Positions 18,395-28,664 of a stretch of 54,629 nt of DNA are shown piece by piece. A program made the position numbers and the translations under genes. Source of the DNA: Oceanicaulis sp. BBD 1991-10 (GTDB lineage Bacteria > Pseudomonadota > Alphaproteobacteria > Caulobacterales > Maricaulaceae); the NCBI GenBank assembly GCA_001657295.1, contig LYSW01000010.1, positions 1 to 54,629 of the forward strand, written 5' to 3'. Below the pieces are notes generated by a model. That model was not told the origin of the DNA. It saw only the letters and a list, made by a program, of their open reading frames with translations, and ran no database searches. Numbering within the stretch: the first letter of the stretch is position 1; every line of letters begins with the position of its first letter.

Positions 18395-20388
18395 ACCCGC
18401 TTCAGCGCTTCCTCGACCACCGCCTCCGCCGTGACGCCGAAATGCTGATACAGCGCCGGCGCCGGCGCTGACGCGCCAAAGCCGCGCATGCCGACAAAAC
18501 CGCCCTTGCGCCCGATCAAGGCGTCCCAGCCCCAGCGCGCCGCGGCTTCGACCGCCACCACCGGCAAGGCCGGATCCAGCACGCCGTCGATATAGGCCGC
18601 ATCCTGGGCCAGGAAGGTTTCAAGGCTCGGGCAGGACACCACGCGTGCGGCGACGCCTTTCTGCTTGAGCTGCGCCTGCGCCTCGATGGCGAGGTGGAGT
18701 TCGGTGCCGGTGCCGATCAGGGTGATCTGCGCCGCGCCCTCCGCGTCGGAGAGCACATAGGCGCCGCGCGCGGACATGTTGACCGGCGCCTCGACCGTCC
18801 GCAGCGCCGGAACCTTTTGACGCGACAGGATCAGCGCGGTGGGCCCGTCGGTACGCTCCAGCGCAGTGAGCCAGGCTTCCGCGGCTTCCACGGCGTCGGC
18901 GGGACGGATGACGGCGAGATTGGGAATCGCGCGCAAAGCCGCGAGATGCTCGACCGGCTGGTGGGTCGGCCCGTCCTCCCCCAGACCGATGGAATCGTGG
19001 GTGAAGACATAGATGACCGGCTGATTCATCAGCGCCGACAGCCGGATCGCCGGGCGGCAATAATCAGAAAACACCAGGAAGGTCCCCGAATAAGGCCGGA
19101 CGCCGCCATGGAGCGCCATGCCGTTCATGGCCGCCGCCATGCCATGCTCGCGCACGCCATAATGGATATAACCGCCCGCATAATCCGGCGCGCTGACCGC
19201 CGTGTGGACCTTCGCTTTGGTGTTGTTCGAGCCGGTTAGATCCGCCGAACCGCCGACCAGGCCCGGATACGCCGCCGCGAATGCATCGATCGCTTTGCCC
19301 GAGGACGCCCGGGTGGCCAGAGCGGGCGCCTCCGCCGTCATCGCCTTAATATGCGCCTTTAGCGCCTGAAGCGCCGCCAAGGGCGGCTCGCCGGACAGCT
19401 GGGCGATGAAGGGCTCCAGATGCTCGGAGGCCTGCAGGCGTCGTTCCCACGCCGCCCGGGCGTCAGCGCCTTTGGTCATCGCTCCGCGCCAGCCGTCATA
19501 GACGGCGTTGGGGATCACGAAGGGATCATGGCGCCAGCCCAACGCTTCGCGAGCGCCGGCGATTTCGTCCGCGCCCAACGGCGCGCCGTGGGAGCCGGCC
19601 GTGCCCGCCTTGGTCGGCGCGCCGAAGCCGATCGTCGTCTTGCATGCAATCAGGACCGGCCGGTCGCTGCTTTTCGCTTCACTCAGCGCCGCGTCGACCG
19701 CCGCCGCATCATGTCCGTCTACGGACAATGTGCGCCAGCCCGCGCTTTCAAAGCGCGCGCAATGGTCCACCGTGTCGGACAAATCCGTTGAACCGTCTAT
19801 GGAAATCGAGTTGTCGTCCCAGAGAACGATCAGCCGGTTGAGCTTCAGGTGACCGGCGAGCGCGATCGCCTCCTGGCTGATCCCCTCCTGCAAATCCCCG
19901 TCCGAGGCGACGACCCAGGTATGGTGATCGACCAGATCGTCCCCATACTGAGCATTGAGCATGCGCTCCGCCAGCGCCATGCCGACCGCCGTGGAGACGC
20001 CCTGCCCGAGCGGGCCGGTCGTGGTCTCAACGCCCGGACAATGGCCGTATTCGGGATGCCCCGCCGTCTTCGAGCCGAGCTGGCGGAAATTGCTCAACTC
20101 GTCCATGGACACGCCATCCACCCCGATCAGGTGCAGGATGGAATAGATCAGCATCGAGCCATGGCCGGCGGACAAGACGAAGCGGTCCCGGTCCGGCCAG
20201 TCCGGATCGGCGGGATCATATTTCATATGCCGGGTCCACAGGACGGCCGCCGCGTCCGCCATGCCCATGGGCATGCCGGGGTGGCCGGAGCCGGCGGCTT
20301 CAACCGCATCCATGGACAGGGCGCGCACCGCATCGGCGAGCGGCTTGAGCGCGGCGGGATCAAGCGGAAGGGTCGACGTATCGGTCAT
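18391..20388 (-). CDS. tkt: Transketolase
   Basis: Thiamine-diphosphate enzyme of the pentose phosphate pathway moving two-carbon units between sugar phosphates. 665 residues: N-terminal [23 protein letters not shown]/metal-binding region [11 protein letters not shown] ... DDNSISIDG, pyrimidine-domain signature [15 protein letters not shown] and [20 protein letters not shown], then a C-terminal transketolase domain. pgi lies 140 nt upstream on the same strand, so sugar-phosphate enzymes are grouped. Confidence 0.97.
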   Translation of the reverse strand: MTDTSTLPLDPAALKPLADAVRALSMDAVEAAGSGHPGMPMGMADAAAVLWTRHMKYDPADPDWPDRDRFVLSAGHGSMLIYSILHLIGVDGVSMDELSNFRQLGSKTAGHPEYGHCPGVETTTGPLGQGVSTAVGMALAERMLNAQYGDDLVDHHTWVVASDGDLQEGISQEAIALAGHLKLNRLIVLWDDNSISIDGSTDLSDTVDHCARFESAGWRTLSVDGHDAAAVDAALSEAKSSDRPVLIACKTTIGFGAPTKAGTAGSHGAPLGADEIAGAREALGWRHDPFVIPNAVYDGWRGAMTKGADARAAWERRLQASEHLEPFIAQLSGEPPLAALQALKAHIKAMTAEAPALATRASSGKAIDAFAAAYPGLVGGSADLTGSNNTKAKVHTAVSAPDYAGGYIHYGVREHGMAAAMNGMALHGGVRPYSGTFLVFSDYCRPAIRLSALMNQPVIYVFTHDSIGLGEDGPTHQPVEHLAALRAIPNLAVIRPADAVEAAEAWLTALERTDGPTALILSRQKVPALRTVEAPVNMSARGAYVLSDAEGAAQITLIGTGTELHLAIEAQAQLKQKGVAARVVSCPSLETFLAQDAAYIDGVLDPALPVVAVEAAARWGWDALIGRKGGFVGMRGFGASAPAPALYQHFGVTAEAVVEEALKRV

Positions 20389-20528
20389 GGCGGGCCTTCA
20401 AAGCGGCGGGCGCGCACGCTTGGCGCGCGTCGGATCGCGGCCTGTTTAACGGGATTCGCCCCGCAATCCGCGAAGAATGAATCAATGCGCTCCGCAGCGT
20501 GAAACCGGGAGTGCGGCGATGGTGCGGG

Positions 20529-22076
20529 TTACTTCGTGTCGACGCCCAAACGCCCGGCCAGATCACGCGCCGGCGCATCAAGCGCGCCCGTGTCGCCCGA
20601 AAGCAGGGCGCGGGCAAGCGCCTTGCCCAGCTCCACGCCATACTGATCGAACGGGTTAAGACCGTAGACCAGGCTTTCCACGAAGACCTTGTGTTCGTGC
20701 AATGCGACAAGGGCGCCGAGGGTTTCCGGATTGAGGCCGTGCATGATGATCGTGCTGCTGGCCCGGCCGCCGGCGATCGCAGCGTGCGCCGCCAGCGCGC
20801 CCTCGCCGACCTTGCCGCCGGTCAACGCCGCGCCCTGGGCGGCCAGATTGGCGTTCAGCGCCCGGGCGCGCTCGTCCCGGGTGAAGTCCGGATCGGCCAG
20901 GGCGATGAAATCGACCGGCGACTCATCCTGCCCCTGGTGCAGCCACTGGAACACCGAATGCTGCAGGTCCGAGCCGCGCCCGCCCCAGACCAGAGCGCCG
21001 GAATGGACCGGACCTAGCGGTGCGCCGGACGCGGTGACCGATTTGCCGAGGCTTTCCATTTCAAGCTGCTGAAGATAGGCGGGCAGGCGTTCCAGGCGCG
21101 AGGAATAGGCCGCGACGCACCGCGAGGGACGGCCCCGATAGGTCCGGTTCCAGACATCCGTCAGGCCCTTGGCGATCGCCATATTCTCTGTGACCGGAGC
21201 GTCGAGCGCATGATCGTCCATGGCCGCGGCGCCGGACAGAAGCCGGTCATAAACCTCCGGACCCAGCGCCGCTTCAAGGCTCAGCCCGGCGGGCGACCAG
21301 ATCGAATAGCGCCCGCCAACGCCGTCCTCAAAAGGGAAAACGCGTGACGCGTCGATGCCGAAGGCCGCCGCCTTGTCCGGCGCAGCGGTCGCCGCGGCGA
21401 ACCGCGCATCCGCACCCGCTTCGCCGAGCGAGGCTTCCAGCCAGGCGCGCGCCGCGCGCGCATTCATCAGGGTTTCCTGAGTGGTGAAGGATTTCGAGAC
21501 GACCAGGATCAGCGTGGTTTCCGGCTCCGCGCCCTCCAGCGCATCCTCCAGGTCGGCAGGATCCAGATTGGAGACGAAACGCGCCTCCACGCCGGGCCGG
21601 CGAAACGCCTTGAGCGCGTCATAGACCATGCGCGGCCCCAGATCCGAGCCGCCGATCCCGATATTGACGATTCGGCGCACACGATGGCCCTGAAGCGCGT
21701 CGGCGCGGTTCAGACCCTGCGAGAAGGCCCGCGTGCGATCGCGCGCATCGCGCAGGCGGGCGGCCAACGCGCTGTCGCTGAGGCGAGACGGATTTCGGCA
21801 TGCGGTGTGAAGCGCAGGGCGGCCCTCGGTGGGATTGGTGATGTCGCCGCGCATCAGGCCGGCGATCCGCGCGGGCATCTCGGCCTCATCAGCATGTTCG
21901 GTCAGGGCGCGCCAGGCCGGCGAATCCAGGCGTTGACGACGGGCGTCGAAGCGCAAGCCGGCGGCCGACCACTGCAATGCGGCGCCGCGGACCTCGTCCG
22001 CGATCAGCGCAGGCATATCCGCCTGGGCCAGGCGTTGGGCGTGGGCGAACAGGGAGTCAGACATTGTGGGATTCAT
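20529..22076 (-). CDS. pgi: Glucose-6-phosphate isomerase
   Basis: Interconverts glucose 6-phosphate and fructose 6-phosphate. 515 residues (511 if it starts at the second ATG, 22064). Visible: VNIGIGGSDLGPRMVYDAL, the phosphate-binding SKSFTTQETLMNA, PYLQQLEMESLGKSV, and the C-terminal signature GLNPFDQYGVELGK. Its start lies inside the end of the ArsR-methyltransferase gene (overlap 20 nt, or 8 nt from the ATG at 22064), so translation is probably coupled. Neither ATG has a strong ribosome binding site. Confidence 0.97.
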   Translation of the reverse strand: MNPTMSDSLFAHAQRLAQADMPALIADEVRGAALQWSAAGLRFDARRQRLDSPAWRALTEHADEAEMPARIAGLMRGDITNPTEGRPALHTACRNPSRLSDSALAARLRDARDRTRAFSQGLNRADALQGHRVRRIVNIGIGGSDLGPRMVYDALKAFRRPGVEARFVSNLDPADLEDALEGAEPETTLILVVSKSFTTQETLMNARAARAWLEASLGEAGADARFAAATAAPDKAAAFGIDASRVFPFEDGVGGRYSIWSPAGLSLEAALGPEVYDRLLSGAAAMDDHALDAPVTENMAIAKGLTDVWNRTYRGRPSRCVAAYSSRLERLPAYLQQLEMESLGKSVTASGAPLGPVHSGALVWGGRGSDLQHSVFQWLHQGQDESPVDFIALADPDFTRDERARALNANLAAQGAALTGGKVGEGALAAHAAIAGGRASSTIIMHGLNPETLGALVALHEHKVFVESLVYGLNPFDQYGVELGKALARALLSGDTGALDAPARDLAGRLGVDTK

Positions 22077-23016
22077 CCGGTTTGACCGCCGCCCAGATCA
22101 GGACGGTGAGGCCGCCCTCAATGCCATCGGGTTCGAGCGCTTGCAACGCCTTCAAAGTCAGTCCCGACGCTTGCAGCCAGCTGGCCACCTGGGCGGGCGG
22201 GAATCCGAGATGGCGATGGTGGTGTTCATCCCGCAGGGCGGCGTGGCGATGCTCGTCGAAATCCACCACAAGCAAGAGCCCGCCGGGCGTGAGGACACGG
22301 GCGCACTCCGCGAGCGCAATCCTGGGATCTTCAAGATAGTGCAGCACCTGGTGCACGGTCACGAGATCGACCGCGCCGTCTTCAAGCGGCAGAGCCGACG
22401 CGTCCGCCTGGCGCACGAAGCGCGTGGCGAGACCGGCTTCGGACAGCTTCGCGCGCGCCACATTGAGCATGTCGCGGGACAGGTCCACGCCCATGCCCTC
22501 GTCGGCCTGATCACTGAAAATCTCCAGCATGCGCCCGGTGCCGGTGCCGACATCGACATGACGCTCGAAGGTCCGCCCCTCGGTCAGCGCCAGCAAGGCG
22601 CCTTCGACAGCCTCTTCGGAGTATTGCAGCGAACGGATATGCGCCCATTCCGGGGCGGCGGCCTTGAAATACTGCTCCGCGGTCGCGGAGCGCAGCTTCT
22701 TCAGCTCGGCAAGACGCTGCCGGTCCCGCTGCGCCTGCGGATCGTCGCGGTTGGAGAACTCTTCCACAACACCGGCCAGACTGGTCACCGGGCCCGTGCG
22801 CACCAGGCGGTAAAACACCCAGCCGCCTTCGGGGAGGCGCTCGCAAAGGCCGGCGTCCGCGAGGAGTTTGAGATGACGCGAGACGCGCGGCTGAGATTGT
22901 CCCAGCACCTGCATGATTTCGCTCACCGTCATTTCGCCGTGGGCGAGCAAGGCGACGATGCGCAGCCGGGTCGGCTCCGCCAAGGCCTTCAACATGGGCA
23001 GCAAATCACCCTGCAT
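22057..23016 (-). CDS. ArsR-type regulator fused to a SAM methyltransferase
   Basis: 319 residues. The N-terminus (~1-95) is an ArsR winged helix (LKALAEPTRLRIVALLAHGEMTVSEI ... SQPRVSRHLKLLADAGL). The C-terminal ~190 residues are a class I methyltransferase with motif I VDVGTGTGRMLEIF and the ALPLEDGAVDLVTVHQVLHYL stretch. No metal-binding Cys cluster is visible in the ArsR part. In many alphaproteobacteria such fusions stand next to methionine-cycle genes such as metF/metH; here it overlaps pgi instead. A role sensing SAM or methylation state is plausible but unproven. Confidence 0.88.
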   Translation of the reverse strand: MQGDLLPMLKALAEPTRLRIVALLAHGEMTVSEIMQVLGQSQPRVSRHLKLLADAGLCERLPEGGWVFYRLVRTGPVTSLAGVVEEFSNRDDPQAQRDRQRLAELKKLRSATAEQYFKAAAPEWAHIRSLQYSEEAVEGALLALTEGRTFERHVDVGTGTGRMLEIFSDQADEGMGVDLSRDMLNVARAKLSEAGLATRFVRQADASALPLEDGAVDLVTVHQVLHYLEDPRIALAECARVLTPGGLLLVVDFDEHRHAALRDEHHHRHLGFPPAQVASWLQASGLTLKALQALEPDGIEGGLTVLIWAAVKPDESHNV

Positions 23017-23085
23017 GCTTCTTCCCGCGGCTCACTGCCAATGGGGTAGCCTTGCTGACGCCGGTTGTCACGCGGCGGGGGCTTG

Positions 23086-24333
23086 TCACGTCATCAGGCC
23101 GAGCTGTCTGAGCGCTTTGGGGATCGCCTTCTTCAACTTGAAGAAGCCGCGCTCGGCGTGCGGGTGGAACACCGCGTCCCAATCGCGGCGCCATTCGGTC
23201 AGCGTCACACCCGCCGCATCCAATCCGCCGCGTTGCGCCTCAAGCCAATCGCGCAGCGGACCGACATGGGGCCGCATCGTGACGATCTGGCTCGCCCCGG
23301 CGGCCCGGGCCGCCTCTGCAAGTCCTCCGGCGTTCACCAGAGGCGCGGCTTCGATCCCCAGATGCGTCTTGGCGCGCGCACAGGCGTCTTCAAGCGCGGC
23401 CATCGTGAAGGCGCGCGACGCCGCGCCGGGGGCCAGCGAGCTGACGGAGCCCAGGCCGTGAACGCAGGCGGCGCCGCGCAGATCGACGCCGCTCAGCGGC
23501 CAGTCCTCCACCCGCCCGTCTTCGTCATGGATCAACAGGAGCGACGGCTTGCCCGGATCAGGGCGCGCGCCATTCTTCGGCGGAATCGGGGCGGGATGAG
23601 CCGGATCGCCAAGCGGCGGCGCCTCGGAGGCGAGCTCAAGAGGCTGCATCTTGAAGCGTCGGCTGGAATAGATGCTGATATTGCGGGCGCGCGCCAGATA
23701 GGTCTTGCCCGCGGTGTGCAGCCCGCAAATCCAGCGCCAGCTCAGCGTGTTCGAAGCGGCGTCGCCGTCGATCAGGTGGCGCAGGAAGAAGTCTGCGCCC
23801 AAACGCCAGGGAAGCCCCAGCGTGTACACCCAGATCGAGGCGAACCACATGCGCGCATGATTGTGCAGATACCCGGTTTCGATCAGCTCGCCGGCCCAGA
23901 CGTCGAAACACTCAAGTCCGGTGCGCCCGGTGACCGCCGCCTGATAGCGCGCGTGCAGCCGCCCGTCGCGGTCCAGGGCGCCGAGATCGCGCGCCAGCCC
24001 CGTGCGATATGCGCGCCAAACTGACGGACGATGCTCAAGCCAGCCCTTCCAATAGGTCCGCCAACAGACCTCCTCGATGAATTTTCCGGCCGCCTCAAGA
24101 CCGTGGGCGTCGAGGGCCGCGGTCACGAGCTCGGCTTCAGTCACGAGCCGGCGGCGCACGTGAGCGCTCAAGGCGGACACGTTCGAGCGGTCATCCGGGC
24201 CGAGATCATGATTGCGCGTCGCTGCGTATCGCCGGCCCATGACGGGCGTGAAGGCGCGCAGCCGGGCCAATCCCGCCGCTCGTGTCGGCGCCGGCGATTC
24301 GGCGGACGGCTCAAAAAGACTCGGCTGGTTCAT
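23086..24333 (-). CDS. Photolyase/cryptochrome-like flavoprotein, apparently permuted
   Basis: 415 residues. The FAD-binding domain characteristic of DNA photolyases/cryptochromes occupies the N-terminal half (~20-225): SALSAHVRRRLVTE, then GYLHNHARMWFASIWVYTLG, GADFFLRHLIDGDAASNTLS and WRWICGLHTAGKTYLA. In ordinary members an antenna-binding alpha/beta domain precedes this part; here it begins almost at once, and an alpha/beta-looking region follows instead (~270-415: SLLLIHDEDG, ASQIVTMRPHVGPLRDWLEA, WDAVFHPHAERGFFKLKKAIP). That order suggests a circular permutation or a distinct subfamily. Substrate (CPD, 6-4 or signalling role) cannot be told. Confidence 0.82.
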   Translation of the reverse strand: MNQPSLFEPSAESPAPTRAAGLARLRAFTPVMGRRYAATRNHDLGPDDRSNVSALSAHVRRRLVTEAELVTAALDAHGLEAAGKFIEEVCWRTYWKGWLEHRPSVWRAYRTGLARDLGALDRDGRLHARYQAAVTGRTGLECFDVWAGELIETGYLHNHARMWFASIWVYTLGLPWRLGADFFLRHLIDGDAASNTLSWRWICGLHTAGKTYLARARNISIYSSRRFKMQPLELASEAPPLGDPAHPAPIPPKNGARPDPGKPSLLLIHDEDGRVEDWPLSGVDLRGAACVHGLGSVSSLAPGAASRAFTMAALEDACARAKTHLGIEAAPLVNAGGLAEAARAAGASQIVTMRPHVGPLRDWLEAQRGGLDAAGVTLTEWRRDWDAVFHPHAERGFFKLKKAIPKALRQLGLMT

Positions 24334-24371
24334 GGCGGCGGATCTAGGCCCCGCCGGCGCGCCGGGAAGCC

Positions 24372-26561
24372 CTAGTCGCCGCCAATTCCGCCCAGCGTGA
24401 ACAGAATGAATTCGAACTTGATGGATTCTGACGGACCCAAATCGCCGATGCGCAAATCTTCGCGTTCCCAGAACACGCGGAATTCAGTGCACTCGTCTTC
24501 ATATCGAATGCCCGCGGAGGTTCGGCGTGTGACGGACTCGTCCAGGTCCCGGATGATGTCCCAGGTCAAGCTCCAGCGCTGCGTGACGTTGAACTCGGTC
24601 CGCGCGTTAATCTCGCGGATCACGGTCGTCGCCGCCGGGTCGTTGAGGTCCGTATAGATCGCCAGCGCGTCGACGCGCCAGGCTCTGACCATCGCCTCGA
24701 CGTCCAGACGGTTCAGGTCCCCGGTCTCGGTGTCCAGGCGGGTCCGCGCGGCGAGACTGGCGTATCGATTCGAGGCCTCGACTTCAGCAACCCAGTCAGA
24801 CTCGTCTTCAAACACGCCGGAGGCCTGCGACAGGCGCGGCTCGCCATCAAGACGGTAGCTGCGGCCGACGAACGCGTCCAAGCGCAGACGGTTTCGTCCC
24901 AAGCCCTCAAGCGAGCCGGACGCGCCAAGATCAAGCCGGGCGCCGTCTTCCCAGATATCGTTGCCGCCGACCCGGTTCGACGAGAACATCGCCGTGCTGT
25001 CCAGATCGAATACATCCCCCTCCGCGGCGACCGGAATTTGATCGTCATCAAGGCCTGAAGCGGTCACGACAAAGGCGCGCGGCGCCAAAATCGTATTGAA
25101 GTGATCGCCCGGGCGAAGGAAGGGCCAGCTCACGTCCAGCCCGGCCGCGCCCAGCGCGCGCGTGAAATTGGTGGTGTCGGTCTCGACGCCGGCGCCATTG
25201 ACCGTATTGAAGCTGTAGCCGTCCACGCGGCCCGTTGCGAACGCTTCGGCGCGCACGCCGCCCGGCAGGATGGCCGGCGCCGTCCACTCGAAGCCGACGC
25301 TGGCGCGCGCATGGTCCTGGCCCCGCTCCCGGCGCAGATTCACGGCGCTCGCGCCGACATCCAGATCACCCATGCCGCGCGGCAGCGGAACTTCGCCGGT
25401 GAAGCGCAGAAGCGGCGCGACCACCGGCAAACGGTCATTGTCGAAATCCTCGGTCAGGCGCTGGAACCGGATGGAGGCGAGATCGGTGTAATAGCGCTCG
25501 CCGCGGCCGGTGATGTAGAGCTGGCTGATCAGCGTGCGCTGATCAAACTCAAACAGGGTGCTGCTTTCTTCCGGACTTTCGGAATAATCGTAACGGCGCA
25601 GGTAAAGCGCATCGTCGACCGCTTGCGCGCCGAAGCCCCAGGACCACCCCGGCGCCAGGTCGAAACGGCCCTCGGCGAAGACATGTCCGCGGAATTCATA
25701 ATCGCCGGACCATTCGCCTTCAGAGTCGGCATCGGGCCCGTCGACATATTCCTGCTCATTGGTGAAGCTGAGCTCGACATTGATCTCGCCGGAGTAAAAC
25801 CGCCGGCGGTAATCCAGCTCCAGAAGCGGATTGGCCTCGGTCATGATCCGCGGCGCGATCACCAGGTCCTGGTAGGGGCTGATGGCCCAGTAATACGGCT
25901 GCTGATAGCTGAAGCCGAGCCGGTTGGAGATGTCGACCGCCGGCAGAAGAAATCCCGACCGGCGCTTGGCGGAGGGATCGGCATGGGCGAAATACGGCGT
26001 GTAGAAAATCGGCACGCCGGCGACTTCCAGGCTCATATCGCGATAGCGGATGACCTCGTCGTCGAGATCACGGATCACCTCGTCGGCGCGCAGACGCCAT
26101 GCGGGCTCGCGTCCGTCTTCACACAGATCGCACGCGGTGTAGTAGGCGTCTCGCAGCTCCACCGAGCCGTCCGGCCGGCGCAAGGCCGCGGCGGCGGCGG
26201 CGCGGCCGTTATTCTCAAGCAGCGTCGCGAAGCCGTAGGCGACCCCTTCGACCATGTCGTCGTCAAGGATGATTTCCTCGGCGAGCTGGGCGGGTTGCCG
26301 GCCTTCAAACAGCCGAACCGATCCGCGTGCGGTCACCCGGCCGGAAGCGGGATCATAGGTCAGCTCATCGGCGTACAGGACCCGCTCGCCGGCGGCCAGG
26401 CGCACATCGCCGCGGGCGATGTAGACGCCGCGCTCGCGATTCTCGATCAGTTCGTCGGCTTCAAGATAGACCTGGTCGGGATCAGTGGATTGCGCTCCGG
26501 CGACCGCTGCGGCCAAGGCGCCGACCGCGCAGGCCGCCATCAATACGCGCGCGAATTTCAC
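24372..26561 (-). CDS. lptD: LPS-assembly protein LptD
   Basis: Outer-membrane beta-barrel that, with LptE, inserts lipopolysaccharide into the outer leaflet. 729 residues: signal peptide (VLMAACAVGALAAAVAGAQ), an N-terminal OstA/LptA-like jellyroll (~30-140: YLEADELIENRERGVYIARG, LYADELTYDPASGRVTARG), a CDLC cysteine pair (~145), then a barrel domain beginning VPIFYTPYFAHADPSAKRRSGFL. A late Cys (DECTEF) could pair with the earlier ones, as in known LptD disulfides. The usual downstream neighbours surA and pdxA are absent here. 190 nt of non-coding sequence precedes it. Confidence 0.95.
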   Translation of the reverse strand: MKFARVLMAACAVGALAAAVAGAQSTDPDQVYLEADELIENRERGVYIARGDVRLAAGERVLYADELTYDPASGRVTARGSVRLFEGRQPAQLAEEIILDDDMVEGVAYGFATLLENNGRAAAAAALRRPDGSVELRDAYYTACDLCEDGREPAWRLRADEVIRDLDDEVIRYRDMSLEVAGVPIFYTPYFAHADPSAKRRSGFLLPAVDISNRLGFSYQQPYYWAISPYQDLVIAPRIMTEANPLLELDYRRRFYSGEINVELSFTNEQEYVDGPDADSEGEWSGDYEFRGHVFAEGRFDLAPGWSWGFGAQAVDDALYLRRYDYSESPEESSTLFEFDQRTLISQLYITGRGERYYTDLASIRFQRLTEDFDNDRLPVVAPLLRFTGEVPLPRGMGDLDVGASAVNLRRERGQDHARASVGFEWTAPAILPGGVRAEAFATGRVDGYSFNTVNGAGVETDTTNFTRALGAAGLDVSWPFLRPGDHFNTILAPRAFVVTASGLDDDQIPVAAEGDVFDLDSTAMFSSNRVGGNDIWEDGARLDLGASGSLEGLGRNRLRLDAFVGRSYRLDGEPRLSQASGVFEDESDWVAEVEASNRYASLAARTRLDTETGDLNRLDVEAMVRAWRVDALAIYTDLNDPAATTVIREINARTEFNVTQRWSLTWDIIRDLDESVTRRTSAGIRYEDECTEFRVFWEREDLRIGDLGPSESIKFEFILFTLGGIGGD

Positions 26562-26751
26562 CTGACTATTCCCTCCGGCGACGCGGCCCTGAGCCCTCCA
26601 AGCCGGTGTATCGGATTGCGTCGCAAACGTCTATCGCCGGACCCTCAGCTGCGCGCCGCGGCGCGCAGGTCGCGGCGCAGCCGGAGATCCAGGCCCGGTC
26701 ACCCGCCCCAGGACGGACCGGAGAATCGCGCGTGTGAAAGGCCGCGGTCGT

Positions 26752-27540
26752 CTAGAGCGTCATGGTTTCGCGCCGCGTCATCCAGCGCACCACAGGCGCC
26801 GGCGCCAGCTTCAGCAACAGCATCGCCCGGCGCATCGCCGCGCCGGTGATCACGCTGCTCCGGCCTGCGTCCAGGCCTTTGATGATGTCGCCGGCCACCT
26901 CGTCCACCGTCGTTGCGGTGAAGCTGGAGAAGGTCCGCACACGATCCATCTTCGCGCGCACCCTGAAAGGCGTGTCGGACACCGCGGATGGAAACACCGT
27001 CATGACCTTCACCGGCGAACCCGCCGCAGCGATTTCTTGCTGCAGCGCCTCGGAATAATGCTTCACGAAGGCCTTGGTCGCAGCATAAACCGCCAGCCGG
27101 GGCGCCGGGGTGAAGGCGGAGTTCGACGCGATGTTGACGATGCGCCCTGCGCCGCGCCGGGTCATGTCCGCCAGGAAAAGACGGGTCAGGGCGTGGAGCG
27201 CGCCGATATTGACCGCGATCATGGTCTGCTCGGCGCCGATCGGCAGGCTGGCGCTTTCGCCGTAAACGCCCAGGCCGGCATTGTTCACCAAAAGATCGGC
27301 GCCGCCCTGGCGCTTCGCCCAGTCGAAGACGCGTTGGGGCGCGCCGGGTTCGGACAGATCCAGGGCCAGGGTCTCGATTTGCGCGCCTTGCGAGGCCGCG
27401 CGCACCTGCGAGGCGGCGCCGGCCAGCTCGTCCGCGTCAAGGCTCGCCCAGAGCAGGCGATGACCGCGCGCGGCCAGGCGGCGCGAAAGGGCCAGGCCGA
27501 TCCCGCTGGATCCGCCGGTCACCAGCGCTGTCCGGCTCAT
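26752..27540 (-). CDS. Short-chain dehydrogenase/reductase (SDR)
   Basis: 262-residue NAD(P)-dependent oxidoreductase with classical SDR marks: TGGSSGIG near residue 8, NNAG (~90), and the catalytic Ser-Tyr-Lys in IVNIASNSAF and YAATKAF. The C-terminal ~60 residues are unusually basic and hydrophobic (RSSVITGAAMRRAMLLLKLAP), as in DltE-like SDRs that sit near membranes. Its start overlaps the stop of the upstream propeller protein by 4 nt, so they form an operon. Substrate unknown. Confidence 0.9.
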   Translation of the reverse strand: MSRTALVTGGSSGIGLALSRRLAARGHRLLWASLDADELAGAASQVRAASQGAQIETLALDLSEPGAPQRVFDWAKRQGGADLLVNNAGLGVYGESASLPIGAEQTMIAVNIGALHALTRLFLADMTRRGAGRIVNIASNSAFTPAPRLAVYAATKAFVKHYSEALQQEIAAAGSPVKVMTVFPSAVSDTPFRVRAKMDRVRTFSSFTATTVDEVAGDIIKGLDAGRSSVITGAAMRRAMLLLKLAPAPVVRWMTRRETMTL

Positions 27541-28601
27541 GGCAATTCCGCCGGCACGGGATAGGCGTCTATGCCGTCGCGTTCCAGACCGGCGACAAAA
27601 ATCGCATCCTCAAAGGGCACGGCGGTGGTGATTCCGAAGGGCGCGTCGTCCGGGCCGTAGAGCGCATGCACCGGCACGCCCTGCTGCGTGATCGCCAGAG
27701 CCATCACCGGCCGAGGCGGCAAGGGCGGCAAGCCGGCGATCTGAATCCAGCGCCAACTCAGGCGCTTGATGAAGGGCCTCGGGTGCAGCGCCTCCAACTC
27801 GGCCGAGCGCCGCGACGGCAACGCCACCCAGATGAATCCGGTTTGCGGATCGAATTCCAGATTGTCCGGATACCCGGGCAGGCCGTCGATCAAGACCTCC
27901 ATGACGCGGGTGTCGGGATCATAGACCCAGACCCGGCCGGCCCAGGTCTCGTTTATATAGACCAGCCCGGTCTCCGGATCGTGATCGACGCCGTTGATGA
28001 AGGCGTGGCCTTCAGCCACCGCTTCATACCGGCCCGGCGCGGTGACATGATAGACGACGCCGCTCTGCTCGCCCTCCAGGAAGGAGTTCATGTATTCGCC
28101 GTAGCCATAGCGCAGAGACGCGTCGGTGAGGATCACGCTGCCGTCTTCCAGGACGGTGAGATCATCTGTGAAAACCAAGGGCCCGCCTTCGCTTTCATCC
28201 GCCATCCAGACCTCGAACGCGCCGTTTTCGGCGCGGCGCAGAAGCCCTCTGAGGGCGTCCGCCACGAACAGCGCGCCGTCCGGCGCGAAGGCCAGGCCCA
28301 GCGGCCGCCCGCCGGTGTCTGCGAATTCCGCCCACTGGTCGGGCCCTTCACGCACCATGATCCGGCCGTCGGCCAGGCTGGCGTAAAGACGGCCGTCCGG
28401 ACCGATCTCCAAATCCTCCGGACCGGACAGATCGGTCGCTTCGCGCGCAAGCGGCTGGGCGGGGCGGGTGAAAAACGCGTCGATCGCCGGATCGGGCGGG
28501 GTCGGATCAAAGCGCTGGGCGTTCAAGGCGCCGGGCCCGTAGACCGCCAGCACGATCAAAAGCGTCAGCGTGGCAACGACGATCACGGCGATGCGCAGCA
28601 T
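27537..28601 (-). CDS. Membrane-anchored SMP-30/strictosidine-synthase-like beta-propeller
   Basis: 354 residues: N-terminal TM/signal anchor (IAVIVVATLTLLIVLAVYGPGAL), then six-bladed propeller features of the SMP-30/gluconolactonase/strictosidine synthase group: LSGPEDLEIGPDGRLYASL, PLGLAFAPDGALFVADALRGL, HAFINGVDHDPETGLVYINETW, and LPGYPDNLEFDPQTGFIWVAL. The PDN segment typical of strictosidine-synthase-like and APMAP proteins suggests a lactonase/arylesterase-like enzyme facing the periplasm. Overlaps the SDR gene by 4 nt, implying a shared pathway that cannot be named. Confidence 0.85.
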   Translation of the reverse strand: MLRIAVIVVATLTLLIVLAVYGPGALNAQRFDPTPPDPAIDAFFTRPAQPLAREATDLSGPEDLEIGPDGRLYASLADGRIMVREGPDQWAEFADTGGRPLGLAFAPDGALFVADALRGLLRRAENGAFEVWMADESEGGPLVFTDDLTVLEDGSVILTDASLRYGYGEYMNSFLEGEQSGVVYHVTAPGRYEAVAEGHAFINGVDHDPETGLVYINETWAGRVWVYDPDTRVMEVLIDGLPGYPDNLEFDPQTGFIWVALPSRRSAELEALHPRPFIKRLSWRWIQIAGLPPLPPRPVMALAITQQGVPVHALYGPDDAPFGITTAVPFEDAIFVAGLERDGIDAYPVPAELP

Positions 28602-28664
28602 CTCTCCCTCCCCTTTTCTGCCAGCTTGGGCGAGGCGGGACGGAACGGCAAGCCGGGCGAGCTC

